From the NCBI GenBank assembly GCA_937864115.1, contig CALMII010000028.1, forward strand, positions 369,716-433,715: a DNA stretch of 64,000 nt. Reading direction: 5' to 3'. Under the pieces are notes generated by a model. The model had not been told where the DNA came from, searched no databases, and was given only the letters and a program-made list of their open reading frames with translations. A program made the position numbers and the translations under genes. The DNA comes from an uncultured Steroidobacter sp. Lineage in GTDB: Bacteria; Pseudomonadota; Gammaproteobacteria; Steroidobacterales; Steroidobacteraceae. Position 1 is the first letter of the stretch. The number at the start of each line of letters is the position of its first letter. Below, in pieces: positions 1 to 12,271 of the stretch.

Positions 1-2
1 GT

Positions 3-1103
3 TTCGCTTCGCTGATGAAGGAGCAATGGGCGAAACGACCCGCGCTGCCGCGCATCACGATCTCGCGCAAACCCGTGATCGATCGGCGCATCGCATTGCA
101 CGTCGGCACTGGCATCGCCGCGGCCATGATCGTAGCCACGGGAATTCGCAGCCTGCGCGACGGCGAAGTCGAACCGGCGGTTGTCGAGGCAGCACAGCCC
201 ACGCCGGCGACTCCGGCTCCGCAAGAAATACCCGCGACTGCGCAGGTCGCGGACAGCGCGGGAATCGCGTCCGACACGCCGCCCGAACCGTCATCGGCTG
301 CGATCGAGCCGCCGGATCCGGTCGCTGCCGCAGCGGAAGCCGCGCGACTGGCCGAGGCCCGCGCCGCGCGTCAGCGCGAGCTGGAGGAAAAGCGTCAGCG
401 CGCAGCCGAGCAACAGGCGGCGGCGCAGCACGCACAACAGGAACGAATCCAGCAGCTGCTCGCCGAAGCGAAGGATCTGTACGCTCGCGGCGCCCTGGCG
501 CTGCCGTCCGGCGCGAGCGCCGCCGATCGCTATCACGACGTGCTGCAGCTGCAACCCGATCAGCCGGAGGCGCGCGCTGGTCAACGACACATCGCCGATG
601 TGCTGGCGAAGGAAGCGGAACATGCGCAGTCGGTGCGCGACGCCGATGCGCTGCGCAGCCTGATTCCGCAGATCGCATGGGTGCAGCCGGGTCATCCCAG
701 CCTCGTGCGGTTGCAGAGCGGCCTGACGGAAATCGAAGCCGCGCCGGCGGAGTTGAGCCGGCGCGAGGCAGCGAACATCGAGAAGGCCGCGAAGCACGTC
801 GCGAAGGCCTACAAGCATCTCGACCGCACGCCCTATGACCTGCGCGCGGCCGATGCAGCGACCGATGAGTACGATCGCGCCTCGTCCGCGGTGGCAACGG
901 CGCCTGGACTGCCGGTGCTCAGAGAGCGACTGATCGCCTCGTACTCGCAGGCAGTGCGCACGGAGCTGAACGACGGCGACACGCGCAATGCGCTGCGCAT
1001 GATCGAGTACGCCCGCAAGCGCAAATGGATGAGTCCGGACCTGGAGCGGCTGGAGACGAACATCCGGCAGGGAGCGGTGGCGGAGGCGTCCGGCGCGCGT
1101 TGA
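3..1103 (+). CDS. Membrane-anchored repeat protein, 5' partial
   Basis: The reading frame is open to the left edge of the window. An ATG lies at 15, but the few bases before it hold no ribosome binding site, so this is probably the C-terminal part of a longer protein. From the ATG, residues about 25-45 form one membrane helix. An Ala/Pro/Glu-rich stretch follows, then a charged coiled coil rich in Arg, Glu and Gln at about 115-155. A helical, TPR-like region at about 155-350 contains a pattern reading LQLQPDQPEARAG. The order (helix, linker, coiled coil, TPR-like repeats) resembles the tail of the kinase at 20630-22972, so it may be the end of a Ser/Thr kinase or a related scaffold. No enzyme motif is visible and I do not assign a function. 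Confidence 0.6.
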   Translation, partial: FASLMKEQWAKRPALPRITISRKPVIDRRIALHVGTGIAAAMIVATGIRSLRDGEVEPAVVEAAQPTPATPAPQEIPATAQVADSAGIASDTPPEPSSAAIEPPDPVAAAAEAARLAEARAARQRELEEKRQRAAEQQAAAQHAQQERIQQLLAEAKDLYARGALALPSGASAADRYHDVLQLQPDQPEARAGQRHIADVLAKEAEHAQSVRDADALRSLIPQIAWVQPGHPSLVRLQSGLTEIEAAPAELSRREAANIEKAAKHVAKAYKHLDRTPYDLRAADAATDEYDRASSAVATAPGLPVLRERLIASYSQAVRTELNDGDTRNALRMIEYARKRKWMSPDLERLETNIRQGAVAEASGAR

Positions 1104-1250
1104 TCGCGCATCTGGTTGGGCGAGAACCGTCCCTGGCTCTCACAGCGGGGCCGATCATGACCGCCGCCGGCCCGCCCGTCTGTATCGCCTTTGTAAAAAC
1201 GTCAACGACACACGCGAATCCGACGCGTCGCGAAACGCCGCCGCAAGCCG

Positions 1251-1265
1251 TACATTTGCGTTACA
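1251..1265 (+). promoter_or_regulatory. Candidate RstA-like operator
   Basis: The sequence TACATTTGCGTTACA closely resembles the RstA box of enteric bacteria (TACAT-N-T-N-GTTACA), with one extra base between the half sites. It lies 71 bases before the mipA-like start, and an RstA/RstB-like pair is encoded just downstream, so autoregulation of this locus is plausible. The match was made by eye. Confidence 0.4.
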
Positions 1266-1335
1266 AAGCGCGTGCGCCGACTCTGCGACAATGCCCGCAC
1301 GTTAATAGTCCAATCGAGGATTGCAGGAACGCGCG

Positions 1336-2202
1336 ATGAGCGGCAGCGGATACACAGCGGCATTCGGCCCGATCGCGGGTCTGCTGGCCATTGCGTTCTG
1401 CGCGCCGCTGCGAGCCGCACCTGTTCCCGGCAATTGCACGGCGCCGTCCGCCGAGTGTGTCGAAGTCGGCCAGCTCGACATCAGCGTGTCGCTCGGCGTG
1501 GGCTCGCGCTCCAATCCCGTCATGGGCGAATCCGACATTCCGCTGGTCGTGATTCCCCAGGTGAGCTACTACGGCAAGCGTTTCTTCCTCGAGAATCTCG
1601 ATCTCGGCGTCACCCTGTACGAGGGTCGCTCCAACACCTTCAACCTGATCGCCTCGCCCGGCTACGACCGGGTGTTCTTCTATCGCGACGATCTGCAGAA
1701 TTTCTTCGTGAGCGGCGCCACCGGCGCCGTGTCGCTGGCCGCGCCGACGGACAAGGAACTCGAACCCGCAGTGGAATTCGAAGTGCGCTCGCGACGCACG
1801 ACGTATCTTGCCGGCCCTGAATGGCTGTTCCAGTACGGAAACATCGTCGGCCAGGTCGATGCCCTCTACGAAGTCACCGGACGCAACGACGGATACGAGG
1901 TGCGCGCCGCGGTCGCTGCCCCTATCATCCAGTCCGAACATTCACTGGTGGTCAGCGGCGGGCTGACCTGGAAAAGCGCCGAGATCGTCCACTATTACTA
2001 TGGAGTCGATGGCCTCTATGAGCCGGGATCGGCCTTCAGTCCGTTCCTCAAGCTCGGTTACACGCGCGCGCTGTCCGATCGCTGGAGCATCAACGCGTTC
2101 GTCCATTACGAGCGTCTCGGCAGTGCCATCGCAGACAGTCCGATCGTATCCGACGACGGCGTTACGACAGCGTTTGTCGGTGTCGTGCTGCGGGTTCTTT
2201 AG
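1336..2202 (+). CDS. MipA/OmpV family outer-membrane protein
   Basis: A 288-residue protein with an N-terminal signal peptide (hydrophobic to about residue 28). A run of alternating amphipathic strands follows, with motifs typical of MipA/OmpV: LGVGSRSNPVM, PQVSYYGKRFF and NTFNLIASPGYDRVFF. Members are outer-membrane beta-barrels; some scaffold peptidoglycan enzymes and others are linked to membrane stress. The ATG at 1336 is preferred because AGGAA precedes it at a good distance; an upstream start would add five residues. The stop lies inside the start region of the DUF3019 gene, so the two are probably translationally coupled. With the two-component genes that follow, this looks like a stress-responsive envelope locus. 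Confidence 0.85.
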   Translation: MSGSGYTAAFGPIAGLLAIAFCAPLRAAPVPGNCTAPSAECVEVGQLDISVSLGVGSRSNPVMGESDIPLVVIPQVSYYGKRFFLENLDLGVTLYEGRSNTFNLIASPGYDRVFFYRDDLQNFFVSGATGAVSLAAPTDKELEPAVEFEVRSRRTTYLAGPEWLFQYGNIVGQVDALYEVTGRNDGYEVRAAVAAPIIQSEHSLVVSGGLTWKSAEIVHYYYGVDGLYEPGSAFSPFLKLGYTRALSDRWSINAFVHYERLGSAIADSPIVSDDGVTTAFVGVVLRVL

Positions 2203-2590
2203 CGCAATCGCCATCGCCCTGCTGGCCTGCGCCGGCGCAAGCGCCGCGACCAGCGTTCAGCACGACGACATCACGCTCGAACTGCAACCGCGCGTGTGCA
2301 CGCTCGCGGCGGATGACGACACCTGCGATACGACGGTGCGCGCCCAGTGGCGCTCGCCGCGCAACGAGTCGCTGTGCCTGGTGATCGTCGACCGGCCGGA
2401 CATCCAGCGCTGCTGGGAAGATTTCTCCAGCGGCGTCTACAACGTCGAGCTGTCGTTCAACCGGGATCTGACGGTGGAACTGCGCGACCCGCAGCTGCAG
2501 AAGGTGCTGGTGTCCGAAACGATCGCGGTGATCAGGCAGGCGCTGGAGCTGCGGCGCAAACGGCGACAGCCATGGAATCTTCTTTATTGA
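2180..2590 (+). CDS. DUF3019 family exported protein
   Basis: About 136 residues. The start is a non-ATG codon: GTG at 2180 gives a compact signal peptide ending in ASA-A near residue 23, and TTG at 2174 is the alternative. The mature part has the DUF3019 signature: LELQPRVCTL, then a Cys and a Trp (RAQWRSP), then ESLCLVIVDRP and RCWEDF. Four conserved cysteines suggest disulphides in the periplasm. The function of the family is unknown. It is known to sit beside MipA/OmpV genes and RstA/RstB-like regulators, as here. The 5' end overlaps the mipA-like gene by 23 bases. Confidence 0.75.
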   Translation: MSCCGFFSAIAIALLACAGASAATSVQHDDITLELQPRVCTLAADDDTCDTTVRAQWRSPRNESLCLVIVDRPDIQRCWEDFSSGVYNVELSFNRDLTVELRDPQLQKVLVSETIAVIRQALELRRKRRQPWNLLY

Positions 2591-2601
2591 GTACGACAGA
2601 G

Positions 2602-2671
2602 AATGGCCGCAAAAAAGCGCAAAAGAACGCAGGTAGGAAAACCAGAACTTTTGCGCCTTTTTGCGGCCATT
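2602..2671. repeat. Palindrome, family A (GCGCAAA words)
   Basis: Two 24-base arms (2602-2625 and 2648-2671) are near-perfect reverse complements and can form a long hairpin. The arm combines a GGCCGC block with A-rich GCGCAAA words. It fills the gap between the DUF3019 and response-regulator genes. Five relatives occur in this window. Confidence 0.85.
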
Positions 2672-2682
2672 ATCCCGCCCGC

Positions 2683-3393
2683 ATGAACGCCGCCGCACAA
2701 CCGTTGATCCTTCTGGTGGAAGACGACGCCCGCCTGGCCGAACTCGTCCGCACTTATCTGCACGACAATGGCTTCCTCGTCAGCATCGAGAATCGCGGCG
2801 ATCGTGTGCTGGAACGCGTGGAGCGCGAACATCCCGACCTCGTGATTCTGGACATCGGGCTGCCGGCGCGCGACGGATTCGCCGTCTGCCGCGAACTGCG
2901 CGCCGTGTACAGCTCGCCGATCCTGATGCTCACCGCCCGCAACAGCGACATCGACCATGTCGTCGGCCTGGAACTCGGCGCCGACGACTACGTGATCAAG
3001 CCCGTGGAACCGCGCGTGCTGGTCGCCCGCATCCAGGCACTGTTGCGGCGCCGGCGTGCCGCGGAGTCCGCGGGCGGCAAGACGTTGCAGTTCGGCACGC
3101 TGTCCATCAACAGCGCGGCACGATCCGTCGTCCTCATGGATCAGCAGGTCGCGCTGTCGAGCAACGAGTTCGATCTGCTGTTCTTCCTCGCGACGCGCGC
3201 CGGTCAGATCCAGTCGCGCGAGACGCTGTACCAGCAGCTGTATCGTCGCGACTACGATGGTCTCGATCGCACGCTCGATGTGCGCATTTCCCATCTGCGC
3301 AGGAAACTCGGCGATACCGGCAATCCGGAGAAGATCAGAACCGTCTGGGGCCACGGCTACCTGTTCGTCTCCGACGCCTGGGGCGCGTCTTGA
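2683..3393 (+). CDS. OmpR-family response regulator (RstA-like)
   Basis: 236 residues. The receiver domain (about 7-120) has the acidic pair at 14-15, the phospho-acceptor Asp57 in VILDIGLPARDGF and the conserved Lys in DDYVIKPVE. The C-terminal winged helix (about 135-230) ends with the typical VWGHGYLF hairpin. Together these place it in the OmpR/PhoB class and closest to RstA. The ATG at 2683 follows directly after a palindrome, and no good ribosome site is visible. The cognate sensor follows 35 bases downstream. A candidate RstA-like operator lies ahead of the locus, so it probably controls the mipA-DUF3019 genes. Confidence 0.9.
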   Translation: MNAAAQPLILLVEDDARLAELVRTYLHDNGFLVSIENRGDRVLERVEREHPDLVILDIGLPARDGFAVCRELRAVYSSPILMLTARNSDIDHVVGLELGADDYVIKPVEPRVLVARIQALLRRRRAAESAGGKTLQFGTLSINSAARSVVLMDQQVALSSNEFDLLFFLATRAGQIQSRETLYQQLYRRDYDGLDRTLDVRISHLRRKLGDTGNPEKIRTVWGHGYLFVSDAWGAS

Positions 3394-3428
3394 AAGCGGC
3401 AGCGTCGGCGCGCTTCTGATCCAATCGC

Positions 3429-4736
3429 ATGGCGCGACACTTCCTGCAGCTCTACCTGCTGATCGTGGCGACGCTGGCCGCCGTCAGCTGGGGCCAGGAA
3501 CGGCTGTGGCAGACCTATGCCGAGCGCAATCCCGCGGAAATCAGCGCCGAGAATCCCTCGCAGACGGCGTTGCTCGAAATCGTCGAGACACAACTGCGCG
3601 CGCTGCCGGCCGACCAGCGTCGATCCTTCGTGCGACAGCTCGCCCGCGACAGCGGCGTCGATCTCGAACTCTTCGATCTGCGCGATATCGCAGGCAAGGA
3701 CACGCTCGCAGATCTGGCGCGTGGCGACGTGGCGTACATGAGCGCGACGAACGGCGAGCGCTGGATGCTGAAGCAGGTCGACGGCGATCCCATCGTGCTC
3801 GCCTTCCGGCATCCGCCCGCGGAAGCGCGCCGCGGACCGGTCGACTGGGCGCTGGCCTTCGTTTTCTATGCGGCGATTGCGCTGGTGATCATGCTGTGGC
3901 TGTGGCCGCTGCGACGCGATCTGCAGCGCCTCGAGCGTGCCACCGGGACGTTCGGCGACCGCAACTGGATCTTCGATGCCGGCATCGGGCCGCGATCGCA
4001 GATCCATCCGCTGGCGCAGGCCTTTCGCCGCATGGCGGCGCGCATCGACGACCTGATCCGCTCGCACCAGGACATGTCGAATGCGATGTCCCACGAGATC
4101 AAGACGCCGCTGGCCCGCATGCGCTTCGAAGTCGAGGTCGCGCGCAGCACGACCGCCGACCCGAGGATGAAGCAGCATCTGAACAACCTCGATACCGACA
4201 TCTCGGAACTCGATGCTTTCATCACGGCGACGCTCGATTACGCGATCCTGGAGCGCGCCGAAGTCGCGCTGAATCTGGCCGAGCATGACTTCACGGCCAT
4301 GTTGCCGGCGGTCACGGAAGCGATTCGCAGCAGCAGCCGCACGACACTGCATCTGCGCTGCGAGGTCGATCCAGCCGCGACGCACGTACGATGTGATGCG
4401 CACCTGATGGAAACGGTGCTGCGGAATCTGGTGTACAACGCGCTGCGCCACGCCCGACGCGAAGTCGTGGTGCGTTTCGGGATCGCGCCGGAAGCACGTT
4501 ATCGGCTCTGCGTGGAAGACGATGGTCCCGGCATTCCCGAAGCGGATCGCGAGCGCGTCTTCGAATCGTTCGTGCAGCTCGATCGCACGACGCCCCACAA
4601 GACGGGCTTCGGCCTGGGCTTGGCAATCGTCAGACGCATCGTCGAATGGCACGGCGGCGATGTCGGCGTCGATGCGTCGCCGCTGGGTGGGGCACGCTTC
4701 GTCGTGACGTGGAGACCGCCGGGGATGTCGGGCTGA
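3429..4736 (+). CDS. Sensor histidine kinase (RstB-like)
   Basis: 435 residues. Two membrane helices (about 7-21 and 140-159) flank a periplasmic sensor domain of roughly 115 residues. A short HAMP-like linker follows, then the HisKA box SNAMSHEIKTPLARM with phospho-acceptor His222. The ATP-binding domain shows the N box (ETVLRNLVYNALRHA), the G1 box (VEDDGPGIP) and the G2 box (TGFGLGLAIV). Size and order match RstB. It should phosphorylate the regulator encoded immediately upstream. The signal it detects cannot be read from the sequence. Confidence 0.9.
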   Translation: MARHFLQLYLLIVATLAAVSWGQERLWQTYAERNPAEISAENPSQTALLEIVETQLRALPADQRRSFVRQLARDSGVDLELFDLRDIAGKDTLADLARGDVAYMSATNGERWMLKQVDGDPIVLAFRHPPAEARRGPVDWALAFVFYAAIALVIMLWLWPLRRDLQRLERATGTFGDRNWIFDAGIGPRSQIHPLAQAFRRMAARIDDLIRSHQDMSNAMSHEIKTPLARMRFEVEVARSTTADPRMKQHLNNLDTDISELDAFITATLDYAILERAEVALNLAEHDFTAMLPAVTEAIRSSSRTTLHLRCEVDPAATHVRCDAHLMETVLRNLVYNALRHARREVVVRFGIAPEARYRLCVEDDGPGIPEADRERVFESFVQLDRTTPHKTGFGLGLAIVRRIVEWHGGDVGVDASPLGGARFVVTWRPPGMSG

Positions 4737-4751
4737 AGCCTGTCCGCTCCG

Positions 4752-4803
4752 CCTGTGGGGCCGGCTTCAGCCGGCCGGGTGAGGTGTCAGGCTGAAGCCT
4801 GAC

Positions 4804-4808
<5 letters not shown>
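4752..4808. repeat. REP-like palindrome pair, family B
   Basis: Two adjacent hairpins: GGCCGGCTTCAGCCGGCC, then TCAGGCTGAAGCCTGA. The unit lies between two convergent genes. The TAG stop codon of the trehalose synthase gene (4804-4806, read on the minus strand) falls within its edge. Confidence 0.85.
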
Positions 4809-8109
<3,301 letters not shown>

Positions 8110-8384
8110 TCCACATATATGTGACGGATAGCGCCGGCCGGCCATCAGGACTTGCCCTGCCGCCGACGCGACCCTGTGCAACGCACGCAAGCGCGGAAAA
8201 GGTCCCGGCGGCGGAATGTGATGCAGTCGTCATTCCGGCATCCGGATCGGGGCGGCTGCGGCTCAAGAAACGATGTGCGGCGCCGATCACAAAAAGGGAG
8301 CGCCGGGTCAACGGACGGTGCGCGCACCACAAGAATCTGCCGCGCCCGTCCGGCGCAGGCGTCCGGCGCATTGCGAGTGTCTCG

Positions 8385-9590
8385 ATGAAGTCAGTGTCTG
8401 AAGCGGTAATCGGCCCCGGCATCCGCCTGATGCAGAAGCTGCGGCTGCCCGCGAAGTTCGCGCTCATCGGCCTTGCCTTCATGGTGCCGCTCGGTGTCGC
8501 GACCTACGGCATGATCTTCCAGGATCGGCGCAACACCCTGCTGGCCCTGATCTTCGCCACTCTGACGCTGGCGATTTACCTGACCGTCAGTTTCTATGTC
8601 TCCAACCGCCGCGGCTTCGGGGCGCTGCTGTCGCGCATGCACAAGCTGGCGCGTGGCGATCTCACCGGGAATTTCGCGCCGCGCGGTCGCGACGAAATCG
8701 GCGCGCTGATCAATGCCTTCGATGTCAGCCGCCACGAACTGCAGATGCTGATCCTGCGCATCCGCGAGGCGACCCGGACCATCGACGAGGCCGGCCAGCA
8801 GATCGCCCAGGCCAACGACGATCATGCGCAGCGCGAGTCGTCGCGCTCGGCCTCCGTACGCGAGACGGCCGACAGCGCACAGCAGGTTGCCGTCGTCGTG
8901 CAACGCAATCTCGACAATGCGCTGAATGCCAACCGGCTCGCCGAAGACGCACACGGCACCGCCTCGCGCGGCAACGATGTTGTCAACAAGGTCGTGACGA
9001 CGATGACCGCCATCACCGGCTCGTCGCGCAGGATCGGCGACATCATCGGCGTGATCGACGAGATCGCCTTCCAGACGAACCTGCTGGCGCTCAATGCGGC
9101 CGTGGAAGCCGCGCGGGCCGGCGAGCAGGGCCGCGGCTTCGCCGTGGTGGCGAGCGAGGTCCGCAACCTGGCGCAACGCTCGGCCTCGGCCGCCGACGAG
9201 ATCAAGAAACTGATCACGGCCTCCATCGAGGACGTCGAGCGCGGCGCGGCGCTGGTCACCAGCGCGGGCACGACCATGAGCGAGATCCTCGGCTCGGTCA
9301 CGCGCGTGTCCGGCATCATGAAGGAGATCGCGCTGGCCAGCCGCTCGCAGACCGACGACATCGGCACCCTGAACAAGGCGATCGAGCGCATCGACGAGGA
9401 CACCCAGCAGAATGCGGCGCGTGTCGAACAGACCGCTGCCGTGGCTGCGTCGCTGCGCGACCAGGTGTCCCATCTGCTGGAGGCCGTCGGCAATTTTTCC
9501 ATCGGCGACGACCCGGCTGCTGCGTCGCGGCCGCCGCCGGCGCGGCGCCCGGCCGTTCAGGAAGCCGATCCGCTGCGTTCCGCGGCCTGA
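8385..9590 (+). CDS. Methyl-accepting chemotaxis protein
   Basis: About 401 residues. Two closely spaced membrane helices (about 25-65) leave almost no periplasmic loop, so sensing is either intramembrane or cytoplasmic. A HAMP domain follows (ARGDLTGNFAPRGRDEIGAL, about 86-110). A long helical signalling domain carries the conserved hairpin tip, with DEIAFQTNLLALNAAVEAAR followed by GRGFAVVASEVRNLAQRSA. Through that tip it would couple to CheW and CheA. The tail is Pro/Arg-rich and has no visible CheR-docking pentapeptide. The frame is open upstream, but ATG 8385 is the first start that gives a sensible N-terminus. No other chemotaxis gene is nearby. Confidence 0.88.
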   Translation: MKSVSEAVIGPGIRLMQKLRLPAKFALIGLAFMVPLGVATYGMIFQDRRNTLLALIFATLTLAIYLTVSFYVSNRRGFGALLSRMHKLARGDLTGNFAPRGRDEIGALINAFDVSRHELQMLILRIREATRTIDEAGQQIAQANDDHAQRESSRSASVRETADSAQQVAVVVQRNLDNALNANRLAEDAHGTASRGNDVVNKVVTTMTAITGSSRRIGDIIGVIDEIAFQTNLLALNAAVEAARAGEQGRGFAVVASEVRNLAQRSASAADEIKKLITASIEDVERGAALVTSAGTTMSEILGSVTRVSGIMKEIALASRSQTDDIGTLNKAIERIDEDTQQNAARVEQTAAVAASLRDQVSHLLEAVGNFSIGDDPAAASRPPPARRPAVQEADPLRSAA

Positions 9591-9697
9591 CCGTTCGATG
9601 CCGGTCTGCAGTACGGCAAATCTCCATTTCTGACTGATTGACAGCACTCGGACGTCGCTCGTACGGTTGCCGTCACGATCCAATGCTGGAGACGGCG

Positions 9698-10303
9698 ATG
9701 CCCGATGGAGATCACGGCCCAAACGCCCGCTTTCATTCGATGGAAGACGGCACGCGGGAAGACTGGTCGATCATCAATGATGCGATGAAGCCCTTCATCG
9801 CCGACCTGCCGAACCGCGTGCTGGCGCATCTGCGCCTGCTCGACGGCGACTGCGGCGGCTTCGCGGTCGATCGCCTGGAGCACTCGCTGCAGACCGCGAC
9901 GCGCGCGCATCTCGACGGACGCGACGAGGAATACGTGGTCTGCGCGCTGCTGCACGACATCGGCGACACGCTCGGCCCGCGCAATCACGCCGACGTCGCC
10001 GCCTCCATCCTCAAGCCGTTCGTGTCCGAACAGAATTACTGGATGGTCGAGAAACACGCCATCTTCCAGGGCTACTACTTCTTCCATCACCTCGGGCTCG
10101 ATCGCAACATGCGCGACCAGTTCCGCGATCATCCCTGGTACGGCTACACCGAAGAATTCTGCCGGCTCTACGACGGCCCGGCCTTCGATCCCGGATTCGA
10201 GAGCCTGCCGCTGTCGACGTTCGAGCCGATGGTGCATCGCGTGTTCACGAACGTGAAGAATTCCATCTACGTGCCGAAGGACAAGCGGCCGCACGCACGC
10301 TAG
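9698..10303 (+). CDS. HD-domain protein, PhnZ/TmpB-like
   Basis: About 201 residues. ATG 9698 follows GGAG at good spacing. Metal-ligand motifs are clear: LEHSLQTATRAH, ALLHDIGDTLG, RNHADVAASIL and a later HAIFQGYYFFHHLGLDRN. The end reads FCRLYDGPAFDPGFESLPL. This pattern resembles the HD-fold mixed-valence diiron oxygenases that cleave or hydroxylate organophosphonates (PhnZ, TmpB), rather than HD nucleotidases. No phosphonate gene lies nearby, so the substrate is open. Family membership is fairly secure; the oxygenase role is inferred from similarity of motifs. Confidence 0.7.
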   Translation: MPDGDHGPNARFHSMEDGTREDWSIINDAMKPFIADLPNRVLAHLRLLDGDCGGFAVDRLEHSLQTATRAHLDGRDEEYVVCALLHDIGDTLGPRNHADVAASILKPFVSEQNYWMVEKHAIFQGYYFFHHLGLDRNMRDQFRDHPWYGYTEEFCRLYDGPAFDPGFESLPLSTFEPMVHRVFTNVKNSIYVPKDKRPHAR

Positions 10304-10326
10304 GAAGCCTGTCGAAGGGGAGCATC

Positions 10327-10388
10327 TTCCTGTAGGTCAGGCTTCAGCCTGACTCCTGAAAAAGAGCCGGCTAAAGCCGGCCCCACAG
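10327..10388. repeat. REP-like palindrome pair, family B
   Basis: A TCAGGCTTCAGCCTGA hairpin is followed by GCCGGCTAAAGCCGGC and the usual CCCCACAG edge. It lies between the HD-domain gene and the TPR gene, both on the plus strand. Confidence 0.85.
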
Positions 10389-10495
10389 ACAGAGAAGACC
10401 TCTGTGCGAAGTCTTTGACCAGGACCGTCCGTATCGTCGCACACGACTATCGCCGTACACGCATTGGCGGTAGCCTCGGATCATCAGATCCATCG

Positions 10496-11893
10496 GTGCG
10501 TCCCTTGATTGCCATCCTCCCGAGTCGTCTGTGGGCCGCGTGCCTCCTCGTCGCGGCCGTCGGTTGCGCCGCTGCTGCGACCACGCAGCCCGTGCCGCCT
10601 TCGTGGCAGCAGGAATACTGGGCGCGTTTCGACGATCACGACTGGGATGCAGCCATCAAGTCGGCAGAACAGCTGGTGGCCGCAGCACGTCCGGCCACTG
10701 CCGCAACGGGTCTGCGCCTGGCCGAGGCCCTCTCGCTGCTCGGCAGCGCGCAGCTGAGCAAGGGCGACCTCGTTGCCGCGGAAGCGGCATTCACCGAAGC
10801 ATTGCAGCTCGCCGAGCAACACGGCGGCAGCCGCAGCAGTGCCGCGCTCATCGATCCCCTGCGCGGCCTGGGATACACGCTGGCCGCCGAAGGCAGGCAC
10901 GACCGGGCGATTCCCTATCTCGACCGGGCCCTGCTGCTGTCGCGGCGCTCGGCCGGCCTGTTCGACATTTCGCAGCAGGGCCTGCTGCGCCAGCTCGCCG
11001 CGAGCCAGAGGGCGGTCGGCTCCGCCCCCGAAGGCGAACGTCACATGCTGTATCTGCGCCGCCTCGGCGAACACGCCTACGGCGCGAACGATCCGCGCCT
11101 GATCCCGATCCTCTGCATCGTCGGCGACTGGTACGTCGAAGTCGGCCAGATGGACCTGGCGCGCCAGAACTATCGTGCCGCCGTCGCCATCGCCGAGCGC
11201 AAGCTCGGCAAGAACAGCCTCGCCGCCATCGAACCGTTGCGCGGGTTCGCATCGAGCTACACGCGCGAGATTGCGTTGTCGTTCTTCGGGCTGTCGCCGC
11301 GGGTCGACCGGCTGGGCAATCTCGATCCGAATGCGCACGTCGAAGGCGAACCGATGAATCCCCGCTATCTCAGCGGCGAAGGCGAACGGGCGCTGGCGCG
11401 GGCGCTGCAGGTCGTGCAGGCGAATCCCGATGCTTCATTGCCGACGGTGATGGGTACGCTGCTGCAGGCCGGCGACTGGTTCGTGATGAAGCTGCAGCCC
11501 GAGAAGGCGATGCCGTATTACGAACACGCCGCGCAGGCGCTCGCAACGGCCGACCCGACGCAGGCCACACCCGAGATCAACGCGGCACTGAGCTTCCCCG
11601 TGCAGATCTTCTACCCGACGCCGCCGATCGCAACGCGCAATCTCAATCGTCCCGCCACGGAGACTGTCGATCACTTCGTACAGCTGGAATTCACCGTCCA
11701 GCCCGACTCGACGGTGACCGATGTCGTCGTGACCGACAAGGACGCCAACGAGCGCCAGGTCGGACAGGTCGTCGACGCACTGCGCGCCGCGCGTTATCGC
11801 CCGCGCTTCGTCGATGGCAAGCCGGTGGCGACGACCGCCGTGGGCTATCGACAGGTGTTCAAGACCCGCAGGGAGGCGAAGGACGGGGAGTAG
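10496..11893 (+). CDS. TPR lipoprotein with TonB-C-like end
   Basis: About 465 residues if started at GTG 10496, which places a short signal sequence with a possible lipobox (AVGC) at about residues 13-22. TTG 10505 is another option, and the start is uncertain. Several degenerate TPR pairs follow (for example GLRLAEALSLLGSAQLSKGD and AEAAFTEALQLAEQ). The last 80 residues (VQLEFTVQPDSTVTDVVVTD through VDALRAARYRPRFVDGKPV) match the TonB C-terminal fold. Proteins of this shape occur in the periplasm of many gammaproteobacteria, and their role is not established. It may act as an envelope adaptor. Confidence 0.7.
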   Translation: MRPLIAILPSRLWAACLLVAAVGCAAAATTQPVPPSWQQEYWARFDDHDWDAAIKSAEQLVAAARPATAATGLRLAEALSLLGSAQLSKGDLVAAEAAFTEALQLAEQHGGSRSSAALIDPLRGLGYTLAAEGRHDRAIPYLDRALLLSRRSAGLFDISQQGLLRQLAASQRAVGSAPEGERHMLYLRRLGEHAYGANDPRLIPILCIVGDWYVEVGQMDLARQNYRAAVAIAERKLGKNSLAAIEPLRGFASSYTREIALSFFGLSPRVDRLGNLDPNAHVEGEPMNPRYLSGEGERALARALQVVQANPDASLPTVMGTLLQAGDWFVMKLQPEKAMPYYEHAAQALATADPTQATPEINAALSFPVQIFYPTPPIATRNLNRPATETVDHFVQLEFTVQPDSTVTDVVVTDKDANERQVGQVVDALRAARYRPRFVDGKPVATTAVGYRQVFKTRREAKDGE

Positions 11894-11908
11894 GAGGAAG
11901 GCACAGAG

Positions 11909-12166
11909 TCACCCCTCGTTGCGATAGAACCCGATCTGCTGCTTCCCGAACTCCACAGCCTCGGCGAGCGAAACCCCGTACGGCGTGAGATAGCCGATCC
12001 ACTGTGGATCCCGGATGAACAGGTCGATGTCATCGCTCAGCCGGTGATGCAACGACAGCATGAGTCGGGTGCCGCCGCCCAGAAGCGGATGCAGCGCGAA
12101 GCCCGCGGTCCGGCTCACGTCTTCGACGAGGCGGGTTTGCACGGCGACGCTGCCACAGGTCATTCC
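11909..12166 (-). pseudogene. Truncated AbiEii-type nucleotidyltransferase
   Basis: The reading frame is only about 85 residues from ATG 12166, which has GGA just before it. It carries LHPLLGGGTRLMLSLHHR followed by SDDIDLFIRDPQWIGYLTP. This is the active-site start (GG-T and SDDIDLF) of the AbiEii/AbiGii toxin family, whose members are usually 200-300 residues. After YLTP the protein continues for 23 residues unlike the family and then stops, so most of the catalytic domain is missing. No antitoxin is visible. I read it as a decayed toxin remnant. Confidence 0.6.
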
Positions 12167-12271
12167 GTCCTGAAAATCCTCGCTGAGCAGGATCGAGCAG
12201 TCCTGCAATTGGCATTGTGTATTTTCCGATGACGGGTATGCGAAGCAGTCCTGCGCCCGCGGGAGCTTCAA

